This document shows, one piece after another, positions 58,978-64,000 of a stretch of DNA of 64,000 nucleotides (the stretch's first letter is position 1; every line of letters begins with the position of its first letter). Location of the stretch: the NCBI GenBank assembly GCA_951812925.1, contig OX638368.1:620001-684000 (forward strand). The letters run 5' to 3'. Both the position numbers and the translations under genes were made by a program. Source of the stretch: Calliopum simillimum (Eukaryota > Arthropoda > Insecta > Diptera > Lauxaniidae). Under the pieces are notes generated by a model, which saw nothing but the letters and a program-made list of their open reading frames with translations, searched no databases and had not been told where the DNA came from.

Positions 58978-59379
58978 TGTGGGATTGTTTCCTTTTAAAT
59001 AAAAACTTTGATGAGTTTTGTGTTTAGTTTAGTTTTATTTACATATTTAGGTTTATATTTCAGTTTCTTATTAGTTATTATTATTTTATTTTACATTTAG
59101 TTTTATAGTTTTAAGTTTCACATTTTACTTCTTTTCTTCGCGCTTTACAATTTCTCCGTCCGCACTATTCAATCGTTCTTCTGCAACTGTCCGTTTATTC
59201 GTTTCTTTTTATAATCCTAACCACGCTTCGTTATGTTCGTTATGTTTTCGTCCGGTTTTAGTTCTAGCTGTTGTCTGCCTGTTTATTCATTTCGTCAGTG
59301 TTGTCTGTCTGCCAATTTGTTCAAGTAATGTTCCTGTACGCTTCTGATCTGTCCCTGTCCGTCTGACTGCTATCCTACA
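58978..59379 (-). repeat. 3' LTR (402 bp)
   Basis: Differs from the other LTR at a single base that I can find (C at 59249 against T at 63320). On the minus strand it is preceded by the purine-rich CAGGAGGG, a weak candidate polypurine tract. Confidence 0.92.
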
Positions 59380-59554
59380 TGCGGCCCTCCTGATGAAGGA
59401 TTCGACCCGAATCATTGGAACCATCTTTTTTCCCATCTGGCTCTTTAGGTCTCATCTTCGTATTTGCTTGGATATCAATGTGCTTGATGGCAACCATGTC
59501 GTCCACGCGATAATTTTTCTTCTTAACCTTACGCAATTCACCTTTCTTCTTCAT
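59375..59554 (-). pseudogene. Integrase C-terminal remnant, 59 codons
   Basis: The minus-strand frame starts at ATG 59554 and ends at a TAG just inside the LTR (59375-59377). It reads KKNYRVDDMVAIKHIDIQ, then KMRPKEPDG, NDSGRILHQEGRM. The YRVDDMVAIK and RPK pieces resemble the C-terminal tail region of Ty3/Gypsy integrases, where a YxVGDLVAIKR...LRPK pattern is common. It is in a different frame from gag-protease and begins 12 bases beyond its end. The simplest reading is a large internal deletion fusing the end of the protease region to the end of integrase. It is too short to be active. Confidence 0.6.
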
Positions 59555-59565
59555 TTTTGTATCAA

Positions 59566-61473
59566 TCAGTTTTCATCTCTTTTCCATTCTTCTATCTCCT
59601 TTCCTTCGCTTTCACCTTTCGCTTTCTTGCCTTCTCCGTAAACTTCTTTCATTTCTTCCTTCTTGATTTGATCGTCCTCCTCCCGTTTTACCTCTTTCTT
59701 CTGTTTCACATCTTTATTTGTGCTTCTCTTTCCATTTTCATCACCTTTTGATTCTTCCTTTGTTTCTTTATAATTTCTAACAAAGTTCGTTTTATCTTCT
59801 TTTGAGATTTCCTCTTTACAAACGCCTTTATGTTCGGAGTTTGATGACTCTAGCACTTCCTTCGTTTTAACACAAAAATCTTCATAATTGTTAGTCTCGT
59901 AAATTTTACGTACTGCCTCTTCATATTCAAGCCTCAACTGTTCCTCTTTTGCTTTATACCTCGAAGCCAACTCATCTGCAACTATAACCTTCATTCTATT
60001 CAAAACGTTTTTATCATCTTCTACTGGATTCTTCTTCATCGTGGATTTCACAGAACTGGATGTATCTTTATTGAGATGTGCAGGTTCAAAATCACGTTCC
60101 TTGTTGAAATTCGTCTTACGGTTTCCTGCTTTCAAGCTATCATCTTTCCTCGTAAATTGAACATTTCCTTCTTGAATCACTATGTCAGCATATTTAAGTA
60201 CCGAATTACCAATTATGGAATCGTAGCTAATATCACTATTTTTGACTATATGAAATGTTACCTCCATCTTCACGCCATCAACTTCTATGGCGGTATCAAA
60301 ACTGCCCATCGTTACTATCTGGCTTTTACCAATTCCGAATAAATAGCGTTTCTCAGGCTTTAGCTTAATGGCTTGTCCCAACTTATTGAAAATCTCGCGT
60401 CTCATAAGACATAAACCGCAACCGGTATCGATAAGACCTGAAAATTCATTTTCGCCTAATTTGATCTTCTTAAATTTTAGACCCAAATTGATATCACCTT
60501 CAATCGTATTTACATTGCATCGTTTGGCCGCCACTTCCGTTTTCTGCTGACACTCAAATGACTTGTGCCCCAACTGATTACATTTGAAGCACTTTATTTC
60601 CCTATTAGGGCAATCTCTGGCTATATGTGAAGAATTCCCACACTTGAAGCAATTCCTTCCACCTTTCACGACATCATTATTTTCTTGCTTTACTTCGTTG
60701 GTTTTCATTTCAGCTTTACCAAAATTATTAACTTTTGGTTTGAACTGAATTTTCTCATAAATCTTTAGCTGCTCTTTCAGCTCTTCAACGCTCTTGGCTT
60801 GGTAGAGAACTGCCTTATTGGGCCTTGAATCCGGTATACCATCGATATAGTAGTGGAGTAAGCTCTCGTCGTCTAATTTAATGATTTTGCCAATCTCCAT
60901 AAGAGCGTAAAGATATTCAAGAAAAGATTCCGACTGCATCTTACGACGATTTTTCAGCATATTATGTACATCCACCGATGACATCTTTGTACCAAACTCC
61001 TTAATGAGAGCTGACTTTAAAGAAATCCAATCGCATATTCCGTCTTGGCTCTGCACAAAACTTTTTGCAGCACCTTTCAGCAACTGCTTGGAATAAATAA
61101 ATTTGTATATTTCATTCCATTGCACTGTTCTAGTATTTTCTTAAAAATGGTTAATCCATTGGTAAACGTCTTTGGTATCAGAACCATCAAATGTTGTGAG
61201 GCTTTCCTCAATATCCTTGAAAGTGAAATGTGCATGGGAACGCAGTAGTGGATAATTTGAAACAGACTGCTGACTCGATACATCTTCTACCCGACTTGCG
61301 GCATCATCGAAATTATCTTGTTCTTCATTGTCGTCATCATCATCAACCAGACCGAAATGTTGGAGCAGTCGGTCCCTAAGTTCATGCTTCCGTCCACTAA
61401 CCACTAAGCCCAACTCCCTAAGCTTATCTTTCAAGCTACTCACTGTCATCTTTAAAATAGTCTCTGCGTCCAT
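59566..61473 (-). pseudogene. gag: Gag-protease, one in-frame stop
   Basis: Gag forms the particle that packages element RNA, and the protease would process it. The start is ATG 61473. Residues about 8-40 form a SAP-like helix-turn-helix (SSLKDKLRELGLVVSGRKHE), a fold that binds DNA. An acidic stretch follows. A TAA at 61141-61143 interrupts after about 110 codons; the same frame continues through RTVQWNEIYKFIYSKQLLKG, so there is no separate start at 61125 (GTG). Two CCHC zinc knuckles lie at about 60545-60660 (CFKCGNSSHIARDC and CFKCNQLGHKSFEC). The aspartic protease has its DTG at 60421-60429 and YDSIIGNSVL further on. A long Lys/Glu-rich tail ends at TGA 59566. Apart from the one stop the frame of 635 codons is open. 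Confidence 0.88.
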
Positions 61474-63027
61474 CTTTGCGTCTTAACAAAATATTTATTG
61501 TTTATAAAAATTAATATGAAAATGTTGATTCAAATAATAAAAATATAAATTCAGCGCTTATAGTGTTAGTGTATACAATACTAAAACAAATTAGTTATCG
61601 TAAATTTTGTATACTTCTTACTGTATAATCTACTTTAAACTTCACTTAAATCTACTTAAACTTTTCAAAACTTATTATTGTTTACCTTATATTTGATTTC
61701 TTGCTTGGTACACAGCTTTTTCTTAAGAATTTGTTAGATTTTATTAATTTAAATTTTCTCAAAAGTTACTTTCTTAACTTTTTTCAAAACTTTCTTAAAA
61801 ACTTTTGTTTTTATAAAAAATTTCTTAAAATATAACTTAAAAACTACCTGACTTAAAATATCGTCTTTATTTTTTAATACCCTCTTTTCAACTTTTCCTA
61901 CTTTCAACTTTAATTTCGTTCATCAAAACTTCTTTTCAACTTCAATTCTTTTCAGTTTTGCAGCTTTTCAACTTTGTGTCCTTACAACTTTTCACCTTTG
62001 TTTCTTTTCAACTTTGCTTCTGCTTAGTTTTCTTTCCCCTAATTCTTTACATCTTTTCAAATTTGCTGTAAAAATATTTTTAAAAATTTTGTTTCTTACA
62101 GTATTCACTTTAATTTCATATTTTCTTCTTTACAGGTTTTGTTTCGCTTGTTTTCAAAATAAATTTGTTGAAATATTTTTAAAACTTTCTTCACATCCTT
62201 TGTCGATCTCTTTTTTTTTTTGTCAATCTTACTTATTTGTGCTTCTTCTTCTCTACTTTACATCTGTTCTGCTTTTCGTCTTTTCAACTTTACTTCTTTA
62301 CATCTTAACGAATTCAACTTTTCTCCTTTCAACTTTGCTTCTTTACATCCTACAACTTCATTTCAAAAAATATTCTTAAAAATCTTTTTTTTATCTTTTA
62401 AAATATTCTTAACAATTTTCATTAATACGAATTATTAAAATTTGTAAACAAAATAACATGCACGATCTCCTGCTGCTGTCACAAATAAAATGATACGCTC
62501 ACCAGTTAGGGGTTGTTTTTAAATTCTTCTTTATATTTACTCTTGCTGTTCTCTTTCTCTTCTTTTCGCTTATTGGCGTGCCTTTATCTCCTCACTACTG
62601 CTGTGATGTCACTGCTTTCTAACGTTTGCGCCGTCGTTGTTTTTTTTTTAAACTTGCACTGTCGTTGCTCTTCGAAGTTGCGCAGTCGCTGCTTTTAAAG
62701 TTGCTTCGTCGTTGCTTTTCAATTTGCGCCGTCGCTGCTATTCAGGTTGCGCCGTCGCTGCTTTTTTACACTTCTGTTGACGCTCCTTTTACGGCGTTAT
62801 TTCAGCTATGCGTGTGTGCATGTGTATGTAGCTTCTTTGGCTACTGTACTACAATTTCTTCTAGTAACTTCTTTTCTATGTAGCTTCTTTTTTGTAACGT
62901 TTTTTCTTTAACTTCTTTTTTAAATAAACACAACTTTTAGTTTTTCATAAAATTCTTTTTAGTTTTTCTTTTTTCACCATTACTTAGGCTTTTTTTTCTA
63001 CTTTAAACTTTTCACTTTACACAAGGC
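61474..63027 (-). other. LTR-element leader, non-coding
   Basis: About 1.55 kb between the primer-binding site and gag. It is A-rich on the minus strand. Plus-strand CTTTTCAACTTTGCTTCTTT is repeated loosely at about 61890-62350. A ~25-30-bp tandem repeat with core TTGCGCCGTCGCTGCT (five diverged units) lies at about 62623-62770. Packaging signals may lie here, but none can be identified by eye. Confidence 0.6.
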
Positions 63028-63045
63028 ATCCCGGTTGAGCCCCCA
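63028..63045 (-). promoter_or_regulatory. Primer-binding site, proline-tRNA-like
   Basis: On the minus strand, three bases after the LTR, the site reads TGGGGGCTCAACCGGGAT. It matches the complement of the 3' end of animal tRNA-Pro at 16 of 18 positions (from memory). This fixes the element orientation. Confidence 0.75.
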
Positions 63046-63048
63046 ATT

Positions 63049-63450
63049 TGTGGGATTGTTTCCTTTTAAATAAAAACTTTGATGAGTTTTGTGTTTAGTT
63101 TAGTTTTATTTACATATTTAGGTTTATATTTCAGTTTCTTATTAGTTATTATTATTTTATTTTACATTTAGTTTTATAGTTTTAAGTTTCACATTTTACT
63201 TCTTTTCTTCGCGCTTTACAATTTCTCCGTCCGCACTATTCAATCGTTCTTCTGCAACTGTCCGTTTATTCGTTTCTTTTTATAATCCTAACCACGCTTC
63301 GTTATGTTCGTTATGTTTTTGTCCGGTTTTAGTTCTAGCTGTTGTCTGCCTGTTTATTCATTTCGTCAGTGTTGTCTGTCTGCCAATTTGTTCAAGTAAT
63401 GTTCCTGTACGCTTCTGATCTGTCCCTGTCCGTCTGACTGCTATCCTACA
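63049..63450 (-). repeat. 5' LTR (402 bp)
   Basis: Same length as the other LTR with one visible difference. It would hold the promoter for minus-strand transcription. Confidence 0.92.
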
Positions 63451-63590
63451 TATATGAAAACACATAAATATGTATGTGGAAGTAGCCGAAACATATGTAA
63501 TCAATTTCCATGTTAACACTTGCTTTCGTCTGTTTTTGAAAAATTGCAAAAATGACTGTTTAATTAGTTCAATATAAAATTATCAAAAAT
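63451..63590 (+). repeat. Dispersed repeat, right part after LTR element
   Basis: Continues from TATA with GTATGTGGAAGTAGCCGAAA, TTTCCATGTTAACAC and GACTGTTTAATTAGTTCAAT, as in 43340-43440. Confidence 0.75.
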
Positions 63591-64000
63591 AGTAATTTTC
63601 AATAGATTTCTCCGTGCTAATTCCGAATCTAGTCTCAGAATTGCTTTTTCACGTGTGGTTTTGAGATATTCTTACCTAAAAGTTCAAAACCACGATTTTT
63701 GAGGTTACACACTGTAATATAGTTCATCGTTTTTGAAATAAAGTCTTCTTATTCAGCTATGTGTGAGGTCTCTTAATTTCGACTTGTTTTCAAGTATTTC
63801 TAGTAGCCATAGTTAACATTAGGAATTAATCTTACCACAGATTAAATCATAATGGCTTCCGAAATAACCTTTTTATAAGTCAATGTACTATAGGTCAAAA
63901 GCCACATTTTTTTGGCCAAAATTCAATTTTTACAAGTGTTGCTATTGAGTTTTTGTTGATGCAGTGTAACGGAGAATACTTCAATACAAGCAAAAATGTG
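63591..64000. other. Non-coding
   Basis: No feature supported to the end of the window. Confidence 0.4.

Larger units (their letters stand above)
58978..63450 (-). mobile_element. Ty3/Gypsy-type LTR element, pol deleted
   Basis: Two 402-bp LTRs (58978-59379 and 63049-63450) begin TGTGGGATTG and end CTATCCTACA on the plus strand; the element runs on the minus strand. TATA is duplicated at the flanks. The empty site TTTATATATGAAAA is seen in the related repeat at 43320. From 5' to 3' (minus strand) it has LTR, primer-binding site, a ~1.5-kb leader, gag with zinc knuckles, a protease domain, a charged tail, a 59-codon integrase-like remnant and LTR. Reverse transcriptase, RNase H and the integrase core are missing, so it is non-autonomous. 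Confidence 0.93.

Noticed and set aside
61125..61125. Independent start for the long Gag-protease frame
   Set aside because: The codon is GTG and lies in the same frame as the upstream SAP-containing segment. A single TAA separates them, so this is one interrupted gene.
1..64000. CRISPR arrays, operons or bacterial features
   Set aside because: The content is eukaryotic repeats. No spaced identical direct repeats and no gene clusters are present.

Overview
This is AT-rich, intron-free-looking insect DNA with no intact host gene that I can recognise. It is packed with transposable-element remains. The mix points to a higher fly (Diptera, Schizophora), most likely a tephritid fruit fly: several DINE-1/Helentron-like repeats, Tc1/mariner relatives of the DD34D, DD34E, DD37E and DD41D types, a Ty3/Gypsy LTR element, and abundant foldback and MITE elements. 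The species assignment is inference from these families, not a direct match.

Layout. 1-8.5 kb: non-coding sequence with a 29-bp minisatellite, a TTCGGGTGA-rich repeat, a foldback element and one copy of a CCCAAG-ended repeat. 8.5-13.8 kb: two nearly identical 0.9-kb CCCAAG-ended repeats in inverted orientation, each carrying tRNA B-box-like modules; between them lies a DD37E element with a stop-interrupted transposase. 14.6-18.8 kb: a three-level nest. A DINE-like repeat holds a CAGCCG-ended DNA transposon that carries a fragment of an unidentified protein, and this holds a non-LTR retrotransposon whose 5' piece is inverted (twin-priming structure). 20.5-28.9 kb: foldback and MITE elements, a DINE-like copy, and a piggyBac-like element between TTAA sites. 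33.4-38.7 kb: a dead mariner, an outer inverted-repeat element holding two MITEs and a DINE-like copy, and a palindrome-rich insertion. 43.2-48.1 kb: a DD41D element and two DINE-like copies, one split by a Tc1-like element with 160-bp inverted repeats. 50.8-51.7 kb: a tandem array of ~125-bp units. 54.6-55.4 kb: a DINE-like copy split by a hAT-type MITE. 58.4-63.6 kb: a 60-bp perfect inverted repeat and a young Ty3/Gypsy LTR element that keeps gag and protease but has lost nearly all of pol.

How the pieces relate. Most insertions can be read against an empty site elsewhere in the same window, because they landed in other repeats. This fixes element boundaries and target duplications for the DD41D element (TA), the Tc1-like element (TA), the CAGCCG transposon (AAA) and the LTR element (TATA); the hAT-type MITE is fixed by its exact 8-bp duplication. 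No element shown here appears autonomous: every transposase or polymerase frame is broken or internally deleted. The LTR element is the youngest, with one difference between its 402-bp LTRs.
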